DNA of 64,000 nt from CALZJC01 sp963781065 (lineage in GTDB: Bacteria > Acidobacteriota > Thermoanaerobaculia > Multivoradales > JAHEKO01), in NCBI GenBank assembly GCA_963781065.1, contig CAWAET010000022.1, positions 116,906-180,905 of the forward strand, in the 5' to 3' direction. The notes beneath the pieces were generated by a model that worked only from the letters and a program-made list of their open reading frames with translations, was not told the origin of the DNA and made no database searches. The first letter of the stretch is position 1. Every line of letters starts with the position of its first letter. This document shows positions 49,777-64,000 of this stretch, piece after piece. Position numbers and translations under genes: made by a program.

Positions 49777-49962
49777 CTACCAGCTCGCCTTGATGACGCC
49801 CGGCAGGTATCCCTGCAGGGCCAGGTTGCGGAAACAGATGCGGCACAGGCCGAACTTGCGCATGTAGCCGCGCGGCCTGCCGCAGCGGCGGCAGCGGTGA
49901 CGCACACGCACCTGGTGCTTCGGCTTCTTCCTCAGTTGCGCCATCTTCGCTTGTGTTGCCAT
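49777..49962 (-). CDS. rpsN: 30S ribosomal protein S14, type Z (uS14)
   Basis: A 61-residue zinc-binding S14: RHRCRRCGRPRGYMRKFGLC followed by RICFRNLALQGYLPGVIKAS, with both C-x2-C pairs. It carries a few extra N-terminal residues. The short zinc form is common outside Gammaproteobacteria. Confidence 0.96.
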   Translation of the reverse strand: MATQAKMAQLRKKPKHQVRVRHRCRRCGRPRGYMRKFGLCRICFRNLALQGYLPGVIKASW

Positions 49963-49975
49963 CGCTCGCTTCCTC

Positions 49976-50575
49976 TCAGGCGCTCGGCCGCCGGAACGGC
50001 ATGCCGAGCTCTCGCAGCAGGTAGAAGGCCTGCTCGTCGTTCTTGGCGGTGGTGACGAAGGTCACGTTGAGACCCTTCGACCGGTCCACCTTGTTGTAGT
50101 CGAGATCGGGAAATATCAGGTGATCGCGGATGCCCAGGGTGTAGTTGCCGCGGCCGTCGAAACTCGACGTCGGCACACCCCGGAAATCGCGCACACGCGG
50201 CAGGGCGACGGCGATCAACCGGTCGAGGAAGTCCCACATCCGGTTGCTGCGCAGGGTGACCCGGCAGCCGATCGGCATGCCGGTGCGCAGCTTGAAGGCG
50301 GCAATCGACTTGCGCGCGCGGGTGATCGTCGGCTGCTGGCCGGCGATGGTCGCCAGCTCCTCGACCGCGGTGTCGAGCAGCTTGATGTTCTGCGTCGCCT
50401 CGCCGAGACCGATATTGAGCACGATCTTCTGCAGGCGCGGCACCGCCATGACGTTGTCGATGGCGAACTCCTGGCGGAGCTTCGCCGACACGTCGTCGCG
50501 ATAACGCTGCTTGAGACGCGGCTGGTAGCCGTCGGCTGTCGCGCTGGGGGTTGAACTGCTCTGCTTCTGTGCCAT
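49976..50575 (-). CDS. rplE: 50S ribosomal protein L5 (uL5)
   Basis: A 199-residue protein with a roughly 18-residue Ser/Gln-rich N-terminal extension and a normal uL5 core: AVPRLQKIVLNIGLGEATQN, TRARKSIAAFKLRTGMPIGC and GRGNYTLGIRDHLIFPDLDY. It contacts 5S rRNA and P-site tRNA. ATG 50575 is used; a GTG 11 codons earlier would overlap no gene but lacks family similarity. Confidence 0.96.
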   Translation of the reverse strand: MAQKQSSSTPSATADGYQPRLKQRYRDDVSAKLRQEFAIDNVMAVPRLQKIVLNIGLGEATQNIKLLDTAVEELATIAGQQPTITRARKSIAAFKLRTGMPIGCRVTLRSNRMWDFLDRLIAVALPRVRDFRGVPTSSFDGRGNYTLGIRDHLIFPDLDYNKVDRSKGLNVTFVTTAKNDEQAFYLLRELGMPFRRPSA

Positions 50576-50588
50576 CGACCTGACTACC

Positions 50589-50927
50589 TCAGTTGAAAGT
50601 TGCGCCACACTGCTTGCAGACGCGCACGCCGCTGCCGTCCTCGAGCCGCTTACGGCCGAGACGGGTCGGCTTGCCGCACTCGCCGCAGACCACCTTGAGC
50701 TTGGTCAGCGGAATCGGCGCCTCGCGCTCCAGGATGCCGCCCTGGATCTGCTTCGACGGATTGGGCCGGGTATGCCGCTTGATCAGGTTCACTCGCTCGA
50801 CGATCGCCGTGCCGTCGGAAGGAAAGACCCGCAGGACCTTCCCCTTGACGCCTCGATCACGACCGGTGAGCACCATGACCTCGTCGTTCTTCTTGACCCG
50901 GACCTTGTTCATCTTCTTCCCACTCAT
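50589..50927 (-). CDS. rplX: 50S ribosomal protein L24 (uL24)
   Basis: A 112-residue protein: KOW motif in VRVKKNDEVMVLTGRDRGVK and GKVLRVFPSDGTAIVERVNL. The C-terminus has two C-x2-C pairs (CGECGKP and CKQCG), a zinc-ribbon-like feature of many uL24. ATG 50927 is used; an in-frame ATG at 50912 is also possible. Confidence 0.95.
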   Translation of the reverse strand: MSGKKMNKVRVKKNDEVMVLTGRDRGVKGKVLRVFPSDGTAIVERVNLIKRHTRPNPSKQIQGGILEREAPIPLTKLKVVCGECGKPTRLGRKRLEDGSGVRVCKQCGATFN

Positions 50928-50942
50928 GGCTGGACTCCGCAC

Positions 50943-51311
50943 CTAGAGGACCTCCGGCGCCAGCGAGATGATCTTCATGAACCGCCGCTCGCGCAGCTCG
51001 CGCGCCACCGGACCGAAGACGCGGGTGCCGATCGGCTCACCGGTCTCGTTGACCAGCACCGCCGAGTTGGTGTCGAAACGGATATAGGTGCCGTCGCGGC
51101 GCCGCCGGGCCGCCGCCGTGCGCACGATCACCGCGCGCACGACCTCGCCCTTCTTGACCGTGCCGTCCGGTGTCGCCTCCTTGACCGAGGCGGTGATGAC
51201 GTCGCCCAGCCCGCCGTACTTGCCGGACGAGCCGCCACGCATCTGGATGCAGGCGATCTTGCGCGCGCCGGAGTTGTCGGCGACGTCAAGGACGGTGCCC
51301 ATCTGGATCAT
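50943..51311 (-). CDS. rplN: 50S ribosomal protein L14 (uL14)
   Basis: A 122-residue protein: MIQMGTVLDVADNSGARKIA and GGLGDVITASVKEATPDGTV, then RFDTNSAVLVNETGEPIGTR with IFGPV-type ending VFGPVARELRERRFMKIISL. Full, normal length. It starts three bases after rpsQ. Confidence 0.97.
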   Translation of the reverse strand: MIQMGTVLDVADNSGARKIACIQMRGGSSGKYGGLGDVITASVKEATPDGTVKKGEVVRAVIVRTAAARRRRDGTYIRFDTNSAVLVNETGEPIGTRVFGPVARELRERRFMKIISLAPEVL

Positions 51312-51314
51312 CTT

Positions 51315-51599
51315 CTAGGCTCCCTCGCCTCGCTGGAGGATCTTGCGCACTCGCCACCGCTTGAGGGCCGACAGCGGCCTCGTCGCGGCGATCTGCACCC
51401 GATCTCCCTCGCGGCACTGGTTCTCCTCGTCATGGGCGTAGAACTTCGACGTCCGCTTGACGTGCCGCTTGTACAGCGGGTTCATGAACGAGTTGCTGAC
51501 GGCCACCACGACCGTCTTGTCCATCTTCGCGCTGACGACCTTGCCGACCTTGGTCTGGCGGCTGGCTCGCTGTTGCTCTTCCTGTGGCTGTTCTGGCAT
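51315..51599 (-). CDS. rpsQ: 30S ribosomal protein S17 (uS17)
   Basis: A 94-residue OB-fold protein: TKVGKVVSAKMDKTVVVAVS, NPLYKRHVKRTSKFYAHDEE and GDRVQIAATRPLSALKRWRV. A Gln/Glu-rich N-terminal stretch of about 14 residues precedes the core. Confidence 0.96.
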   Translation of the reverse strand: MPEQPQEEQQRASRQTKVGKVVSAKMDKTVVVAVSNSFMNPLYKRHVKRTSKFYAHDEENQCREGDRVQIAATRPLSALKRWRVRKILQRGEGA

Positions 51600-51611
51600 C
51601 TGATCTCTCCG

Positions 51612-51796
51612 CTAAGCCTGCTTCTGGCGCAGGACGGTCAGTACCCGCGCCAAGTCGCGGCGCACCAGCCTGAGCTTGGCCGGGTTCTCGATCTGGCCGG
51701 TGACCTGCTGCAGGCGCAGCGCGAACAGCTGTTCGGCCAGCTCGCGCTCCTTCTCCCTGAGCTCCTCCACCGTCTGCTCCGTGAGCTTCGCAGCCT

Positions 51797-51800
<4 letters not shown>
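51612..51800 (-). CDS. rpmC: 50S ribosomal protein L29 (uL29)
   Basis: A 62-residue helical hairpin protein: MKAAKLTEQTVEELREKERE, LAEQLFALRLQQVTGQIENP and KLRLVRRDLARVLTVLRQ. The ATG at 51800 overlaps the rplP stop as ATGA. Confidence 0.96.
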
Positions 51801-52219
<419 letters not shown>

Positions 52220-52252
52220 GATCTGAATCCTCGTCCCGTGTCGCTGGCGGTG

Positions 52253-52903
52253 CTAGATGGTGACCCGGCGCTGCTTCTCGCGCAGCAGGTCGCCCTTGTA
52301 GATCCAGACCTTGCAGCCGATGGTGCCGTAGGTGGTGTTCGACACGGCGTAGCCGTAGTCGATGTCCGCCTTGAGGGTGTGCAGCGGCAGCCGCCCCTCC
52401 TGGTACCACTCGGTGCGGGCGATCTCGTGCCCGCCCAGGCGCCCCGAGACCATGATCTTGAAGCCCTTGGCGCCAAATCGGAACGCCGCCTCCATCGCCT
52501 TCTTCATGGCCCGCCGGAAGGCGATCCGGCGCTGCAGCTGCCCGGCCAGGTTCTGCGCCACCAGCTGGGCGTCCAGCTCGGGCCGCTGGATCTCCTGGAT
52601 GTTGATGTGCACCTCGCGCTTGACCCTCTTCTTGAGATCGTCACGCAGCTTGTCGACCTCGGCCCCCTTGCGGCCGATGACGATGCCGGGGCGCGAGGTG
52701 TAGATGGTGACGCGCAGGCGGTCCGCCGCTCGCTCGATGTCGATCTCGCTGACGCCGGCGTGCGCCAGCCGGACCTTGAGCTCCTCGCGCAGCGACAGGT
52801 CCTCCTGCAGCAGGTCGGCATAGTCGCGCTCGGCGTACCAGCGCGAATGCCAGGGCTTGTTGTAGACCAGGCGGAATCCGTAGGGGTGTGTCTTTTGTCC
52901 CAC
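52253..52903 (-). CDS. rpsC: 30S ribosomal protein S3 (uS3)
   Basis: A 216-residue protein: MGQKTHPYGFRLVYNKPWHS, KH domain VTIYTSRPGIVIGRKGAEVD and C-terminal FKIMVSGRLGGHEIARTEWY with GRLPLHTLKADIDYG. It lines the mRNA entry. It lacks the long C-terminal tail seen in some phyla. Confidence 0.97.
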   Translation of the reverse strand: MGQKTHPYGFRLVYNKPWHSRWYAERDYADLLQEDLSLREELKVRLAHAGVSEIDIERAADRLRVTIYTSRPGIVIGRKGAEVDKLRDDLKKRVKREVHINIQEIQRPELDAQLVAQNLAGQLQRRIAFRRAMKKAMEAAFRFGAKGFKIMVSGRLGGHEIARTEWYQEGRLPLHTLKADIDYGYAVSNTTYGTIGCKVWIYKGDLLREKQRRVTI

Positions 52904-52915
52904 TTCGTTCGTCTC

Positions 52916-53266
52916 CTAGGAGGACTCACCCTTGCGGGTATCCAGTTTGATGGTCACGTGGCTCTGCCGCTTGATGATCCGAAAGGCTCGTCCCATGGGC
53001 TGGGGCCGGATCCGCTTCAGGGTCGGGCCGCCGTCGACGAAGATCTCCTTGACGAACAGCCGGTCGACGTCGACCTGCTCGTCGAGGCTCTCGGCATTGG
53101 CGATCGCCGAACGCAGCAGCTTGGCCAGCGGCCGCGCCGCCGCCTTGCGGCTCAGCGCCAGCAGGTTGACGGCGTTCTGCACGTCGCTGCCGCGGATCTG
53201 GTCGGCGACCAGACGCACCTTCTGCGGCGACGCCTGCAGGTACCTGAGCCTTGCGGTGAACTCCAT
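52916..53266 (-). CDS. rplV: 50S ribosomal protein L22 (uL22)
   Basis: A 116-residue protein: ARLRYLQASPQKVRLVADQI, LLRSAIANAESLDEQVDVDR and KRIRPQPMGRAFRIIKRQSH. The beta-hairpin that lines the exit tunnel (RPQPMGRAFRI) is present without insertions. Confidence 0.97.
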   Translation of the reverse strand: MEFTARLRYLQASPQKVRLVADQIRGSDVQNAVNLLALSRKAAARPLAKLLRSAIANAESLDEQVDVDRLFVKEIFVDGGPTLKRIRPQPMGRAFRIIKRQSHVTIKLDTRKGESS

Positions 53267-53282
53267 CTTCGTCGCTCCCTGC

Positions 53283-53570
53283 CTATCTGGGCCGGCCGGC
53301 TTTTTCGGCCTTGCGGCCGCTGTGGCCGCGGAAGGTGCGGGTCATGGCGAACTCGCCAAGCTTGTGACCCACCATGTTCTCGGTGATGTAGACCGGGATG
53401 AATTTCATGCCGTTGTGGACCGCAATGGTGAACCCGACCATGTCGGGGATGATCGTCGATCGGCGCGACCAGGTCTTGATGACCCGCTTCTCGCCGCTGG
53501 TGTTCATCGCCTCCACCCGCCGATACAGGTGGTCGTCGATGAAGAAGCCCTTCTTTAGGGAGCGCGCCAT
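53283..53570 (-). CDS. rpsS: 30S ribosomal protein S19 (uS19)
   Basis: A 95-residue protein: MARSLKKGFFIDDHLYRRVE, VIKTWSRRSTIIPDMVGFTI, AVHNGMKFIPVYITENMVGH and KLGEFAMTRTFRGHSG. ATG 53570; the upstream extension of the frame is not conserved. Confidence 0.97.
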   Translation of the reverse strand: MARSLKKGFFIDDHLYRRVEAMNTSGEKRVIKTWSRRSTIIPDMVGFTIAVHNGMKFIPVYITENMVGHKLGEFAMTRTFRGHSGRKAEKAGRPR

Positions 53571-53584
53571 AGTCTCTCCGTCCT

Positions 53585-54414
<830 letters not shown>

Positions 54415-54418
54415 CGCC

Positions 54419-54709
54419 TCAGACTCCCTCGAAGAACTCGATCGGCTTCTCGCCGTCGGCCAGGCGGACGTAGGCCTTCTTCCAGTCCGGCTGGCGACCC
54501 GAGTAGCGGCCCTGCCGCCGGGTCTTGCCGTGCATCGAAGCGACCCGCACCTCGCTCACCTTGACTCCGAACTGGGCCTCGACGGCGCGGCGGATCTCGA
54601 TCTTGTTGGCCCGCCGGTCGACCTGGAAGGCGACGATGTTGCGCTCGTCGCGCAACTCGGTCGACTTCTCGGTGATCAGCGGCCGCCGGATGATCTCCTG
54701 GATTCTCAT
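54419..54709 (-). CDS. rplW: 50S ribosomal protein L23 (uL23)
   Basis: A 96-residue protein: IIRRPLITEKSTELRDERNI, VDRRANKIEIRRAVEAQFGV and RVASMHGKTRRQGRYSGRQP. It forms the docking site for trigger factor and SRP at the exit tunnel. The ATG at 54709 overlaps the rplD stop as TGATG. Confidence 0.95.
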   Translation of the reverse strand: MRIQEIIRRPLITEKSTELRDERNIVAFQVDRRANKIEIRRAVEAQFGVKVSEVRVASMHGKTRRQGRYSGRQPDWKKAYVRLADGEKPIEFFEGV

Positions 54710-55329
54710 CAGCCCAGCACCTCCACCAGCCGGCCCAGGGCCTGCTCGCTGAATACCAGATGGGGGCGGTCGACGACGTCGTAGACGTTGACCGCCAGCG
54801 CGTCCACGGTCTTGAGCCGGGGGTTGTTGCGCGCCGCCAGCGACAGGTTGTCGTTGTCGAAGCGATCGACCAGCAGCACCTTGCCGGCGGCTCCCAGCTT
54901 GCCCAGCGCGCGCGCCAGCTCGGCCGTCTTGTGGCTCTCGAGGTCGAGGCTGTCGATCACCAGCACGCCCTCGTCGGCCAGCTTGCGCGACAGCGCCGAC
55001 TTGAGGGCGTTCTTGCGCTCGCGGACGCTCATCTTCTTCTCGTAGCTGCGCGGCTGCGGGCCGTGGGCCGTGCCGCCACTGCGCCACAGCGGGCTGGAAG
55101 CCGTACCGGCGCGCGCCCGGCCGGTGCCCTTCTGGCGCCAGGGCTTGCGCCCCGAAGCGGTGACCTCGGACCGGGTCTTGGTCTTGTGGGTGCCGCGTCG
55201 CTGCGCCGCCCGATAGGCCTCGACCGCCAGGTAGATGAGGTGCTCCTTGTAGGGATAGCCGAACACCTCTTCCGGCAGGTCGATCTCCCGCACTTTGCGG
55301 TTGTCGAGGTTCTTGACCGTGACTTTCAT
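54709..55329 (-). CDS. rplD: 50S ribosomal protein L4 (uL4)
   Basis: A 206-residue protein: AAQRRGTHKTKTRSEVTASG, RKPWRQKGTGRARAGTASSP and LWRSGGTAHGPQPRSYEKKM are the tunnel loop. The C-terminal VDALAVNVYDVVDRPHLVFS is normal. In E. coli L4 also regulates the S10 operon; no equivalent leader was found before rpsJ. Confidence 0.96.
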   Translation of the reverse strand: MKVTVKNLDNRKVREIDLPEEVFGYPYKEHLIYLAVEAYRAAQRRGTHKTKTRSEVTASGRKPWRQKGTGRARAGTASSPLWRSGGTAHGPQPRSYEKKMSVRERKNALKSALSRKLADEGVLVIDSLDLESHKTAELARALGKLGAAGKVLLVDRFDNDNLSLAARNNPRLKTVDALAVNVYDVVDRPHLVFSEQALGRLVEVLG

Positions 55330-55333
55330 CGCC

Positions 55334-55963
55334 CTAGCCCTTCTTCGCCGCCTGGATCGCGATGTAAGCGCTGTTGGGCCCGGGCACCGAGCCCTTGAGA
55401 AAGAGCAGGTTGCGCTCTTCGTCGATCTTGACCACCCGCAGGTTCTTGGTGGTGATCCGCTTGTTGCCCATCTGACCCGGCAGCCGCACGCCGGGAAACA
55501 CCCGCGACGGATCCGAGGCCTGGCCGATCGAGCCCGGCGCGCGATGGAACATCGAGCCGTGGGTCGCGCGGCCGCCGCCGAAGCCGTGGCGCTTGATCAC
55601 GCCCTGGAAGCCCTTGCCCTTGCCGCGGCCGACCACGTCGACGTACTCGTCGACCTCGAAGATCGATGCCTTGATCTGGTCCCCGGCCTTGGCCTCGTCG
55701 TCGGCGGCCACCTTGAACTCGGTCAGCCGGCGCATCGGCGCCACGCCGCCGCGCTCGAAATGGCCGCGCATCGGCTGCGTCACGTGCTTCGGCGGGCGCG
55801 CCTCGACCAGCCCGATCTGCACCGCGTCGTAGCCGTCGCGAGCGGCGGTCTTGCGCTGCACCACCAGACACGGCCCGGCCTCGACGACGGTCACCGGCAC
55901 GGCGTCGCCGGTCTCCGTGAAGATCTGCGTCATGCCGATCTTGCGACCCAGAATGCCCTTCAT
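55334..55963 (-). CDS. rplC: 50S ribosomal protein L3 (uL3)
   Basis: A 209-residue protein: MKGILGRKIGMTQIFTETGD, KGKGFQGVIKRHGFGGGRAT, HGSMFHRAPGSIGQASDPSR and VFPGVRLPGQMGNKRITTKN. The methylatable Gln region GQMGNKR is intact. Confidence 0.97.
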   Translation of the reverse strand: MKGILGRKIGMTQIFTETGDAVPVTVVEAGPCLVVQRKTAARDGYDAVQIGLVEARPPKHVTQPMRGHFERGGVAPMRRLTEFKVAADDEAKAGDQIKASIFEVDEYVDVVGRGKGKGFQGVIKRHGFGGGRATHGSMFHRAPGSIGQASDPSRVFPGVRLPGQMGNKRITTKNLRVVKIDEERNLLFLKGSVPGPNSAYIAIQAAKKG

Positions 55964-55966
55964 GGC

Positions 55967-56296
55967 CTACGCGCTCCCCTGCTTGCCAAAGGCCTTGATC
56001 TCGACGTCGACGCCGGCCGGCAGCTCGAGCTTCATCAGCGCGTCGACCGTCTGACTGGTCGGCTCGAAGATGTCCAGCAGCCGCTTGTGGGTGCGGATCT
56101 CGAACTGCTCACGCGACTTCTTGTCGATGTTGGGGCCGCGATTGACGGTGTAGCGGGTGATGTGCGTCGGCAGAGGAATCGGGCCGACCACCCGCGCACC
56201 GGTGCGGCGCGCCGTGTCCACGATCTCGTACGTGGACGCGTCGAGGCTGCGGTAGTCGTATCCCTTGAGGCGGATACGTATCTTCTCGTTGACCAT
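55967..56296 (-). CDS. rpsJ: 30S ribosomal protein S10 (uS10)
   Basis: A 109-residue protein: EKIRIRLKGYDYRSLDASTY, GPIPLPTHITRYTVNRGPNI and EQFEIRTHKRLLDIFEPTSQ. Also NusE, a partner of NusB in antitermination. It begins only 33 bases after tuf, so the S10 operon may be read from the str promoter. Confidence 0.97.
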   Translation of the reverse strand: MVNEKIRIRLKGYDYRSLDASTYEIVDTARRTGARVVGPIPLPTHITRYTVNRGPNIDKKSREQFEIRTHKRLLDIFEPTSQTVDALMKLELPAGVDVEIKAFGKQGSA

Positions 56297-56329
56297 GGCT
56301 TTTGATTCCTCTCGCGGACTACCGCCCGA

Positions 56330-57520
<1,191 letters not shown>

Positions 57521-57533
57521 CTCGACTCTCCTT

Positions 57534-59609
<2,076 letters not shown>

Positions 59610-59722
59610 GACAGTTTTTCTCGCGCCGCTCGACGGCTCTTCACCAATGGACTTCTTGCTGCCAGACGGCAACTCACGTTTGTGGGGGTACGACGATTCC
59701 CGCGGACGCGGGACTAATCGGA

Positions 59723-60193
59723 CTACCAGCGATAGTGAGCGAAGGCCTTGTTCGCTTCCGCCATACGGTGGGTATCTTCCTTCTTCTTGATGGCCCCGCC
59801 CCGATTGTCGGCCGCCTCTGAGAGCTCGGCCGCCAGCCGCTGCTTCATGGTGCGCTCGCCACGCTTCAAGGCGCTCTGGATAAGCCAGCGGAAGGCGAGC
59901 GCCGTTCTGCGGCTGGGGCGCACTTCGATGGGCACCTGATAGGTCGACCCACCGACCCGGCGCGACTTCACCTCCACCGCCGGCTTGACATTCTCGATCG
60001 CCCGCTTGAAGACCTTCATCGGGTCATCCTCGGACTTCTCGCCGATCGTCTCGAGAGCATCGTAGACGATCCGCTCGGCAGTCGACTTCTTGCCGTCCTT
60101 CATGATCACGTTGATGAAACGGGTCACCAACTGGGAGTTGTAGACCGGGTCCTGCAGGACCTCGCGCTTGACCGCCGAATCTCGCCTGGACAT
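59723..60193 (-). CDS. rpsG: 30S ribosomal protein S7 (uS7)
   Basis: A 156-residue head-assembly protein: MSRRDSAVKREVLQDPVYNS, LVTRFINVIMKDGKKSTAER and VGGSTYQVPIEVRPSRRTAL with AEANKAFAHYRW at the end. It lies 18 bases after rpsL. In E. coli S7 represses the str operon; the leader was not recognised here. Confidence 0.97.
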   Translation of the reverse strand: MSRRDSAVKREVLQDPVYNSQLVTRFINVIMKDGKKSTAERIVYDALETIGEKSEDDPMKVFKRAIENVKPAVEVKSRRVGGSTYQVPIEVRPSRRTALAFRWLIQSALKRGERTMKQRLAAELSEAADNRGGAIKKKEDTHRMAEANKAFAHYRW

Positions 60194-60211
60194 CTCTCGA
60201 ATCCCTCTCGC

Positions 60212-60586
60212 CTACGCCTTGGGCCGCTTGGCGCCGTACTTGGACCGGCCCTGCCGCCGGTCATCGACGCCCATGGCGTCGAGGGTGCCGCGAATCACGT
60301 GGTAGCGGACTCCCGGCAGGTCCTTGACCCGGCCGCCGCGAATCAACACGATCGAGTGCTCCTGCAGGTTGTGGCCGACGCCAGGAATGTAGGTCGTCAC
60401 CTCGATGCCGTTGGTCAGCCGGACGCGCGCCACCTTGCGCAGCGCCGAGTTCGGCTTCTTGGGCGTCTGGGTGTAGACCCGCACGCAGACGCCTCGCCGC
60501 TGCGGCGCCGCCTGCAAGGCCGGGCTCTTGGTCTTCGAGACCTGGCGCACTCGGCCCTTGCGGACCAGTTGTTGGATCGTAGGCAT
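60212..60586 (-). CDS. rpsL: 30S ribosomal protein S12 (uS12)
   Basis: A 124-residue decoding-centre protein: MPTIQQLVRKGRVRQVSKTK, RRGVCVRVYTQTPKKPNSAL, RKVARVRLTNGIEVTTYIPG and GHNLQEHSIVLIRGGRVKDL. The lysines of PKKPNSALRK and GGRVKDLPGV, which are the usual positions of streptomycin-resistance changes, are wild type. ATG 60586 has GAGAGAG upstream; the open frame extends 23 codons further without similarity. Confidence 0.97.
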   Translation of the reverse strand: MPTIQQLVRKGRVRQVSKTKSPALQAAPQRRGVCVRVYTQTPKKPNSALRKVARVRLTNGIEVTTYIPGVGHNLQEHSIVLIRGGRVKDLPGVRYHVIRGTLDAMGVDDRRQGRSKYGAKRPKA

Positions 60587-60759
60587 TCTGCTCTCTCTAG
60601 GTTCGTTCTGCTTTCGTCTCCAAGGCCTTCCCCACCGTTCGAAAACAGCGGACAAGTCAGCTACGTCGGCGCTCCACTACCAGGCCTTCCACGAAGCTGA
60701 AGGGGATCCGTCGCCACCCAGCGCTCGCACTTCCGCGGGCCACTCAGCGCAACCTGCCG

Positions 60760-60788
60760 ACACTAGCAAGCTCGGGGCGCCGCGTCAA
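60760..60788 (-). promoter_or_regulatory. Sigma-70-type promoter of the str operon
   Basis: Minus-strand TTGACG (60788-60783) and TAGTGT (60765-60760) are spaced by exactly 17 bases, 24 bases beyond the rpoC stop. Transcription should begin near 60753, about 165 bases upstream of rpsL, leaving room for a regulatory leader. The rest of the 225-base gap between rpoC and rpsL shows no gene. Confidence 0.6.
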
Positions 60789-60811
60789 GATGCCCGGCCC
60801 CGAGGCGCGCT

Positions 60812-64000
<3,189 letters not shown>

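Overview
This 64 kb window is high-GC bacterial DNA (about 70% G+C over most of its length) and looks chromosomal. The best guess for the host is an Acidobacteriota member, possibly of the Thermoanaerobaculia type. The main support is a secreted VWFA-related protein of the kind abundant in Acidobacteria (14.8-15.9 kb), helped by an OPT-family transporter, a GreA with a very long N-terminal extension, RodZ, bactofilin and PilT genes and a paired M16 peptidase operon. This is inference: there is no rRNA gene in view, and Myxococcota or Gemmatimonadota are not excluded.

Left part (1-10.6 kb): a partial AsmA/TamB-like membrane protein, the AMMECR1/Memo pair, a sodium:solute symporter of clearly lower GC, a HupE/UreJ-like membrane protein with a frameshift, a hotdog thioesterase and an OPT transporter. 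A noncoding, repeat-rich stretch of about 0.9 kb (9.7-10.6 kb) follows and ends at a tRNA-Pro(CGG) gene.

Middle (10.7-41 kb): fatty-acid metabolism (acyl-CoA synthetase, FadJ-type trifunctional protein); the VWFA protein; a leftward cluster of two paralogous helical-repeat proteins around a RodZ-like gene, followed by DnaJ-TPR, PP2C phosphatase and geranylgeranyl-reductase-like genes; the extended GreA; an ECF sigma/anti-sigma pair; a LysM-type cell-wall amidase; a tRNA nucleotidyltransferase-like gene; PilT; LexA; bactofilin; two M16 peptidase subunits; a second EF-G; an FAD oxidoreductase; a serine hydrolase; and a ketopantoate-reductase-like gene. Between the amidase and the nucleotidyltransferase lies a 335-nt element that folds as a three-way junction with three long stems. 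It is the most interesting unexplained structure in the window.

Right part (41-64 kb): one leftward block of translation and transcription genes in classical order: rpoC (cut by the window edge), then str (rpsL-rpsG-fusA-tuf), S10 (rpsJ to rpsQ), spc (rplN to rpmJ, with secY-adk-map-infA) and alpha (rpsM-rpsK-rpsD-rpoA-rplQ). A strong intrinsic terminator follows rplQ, and a sigma-70-type promoter lies between rpoC and rpsL.

Quality note: four genes, including essential rplB and tuf, carry single-base indels (seven in all). They are most simply consensus errors in the assembly, and affected entries are described as they would read after correction.
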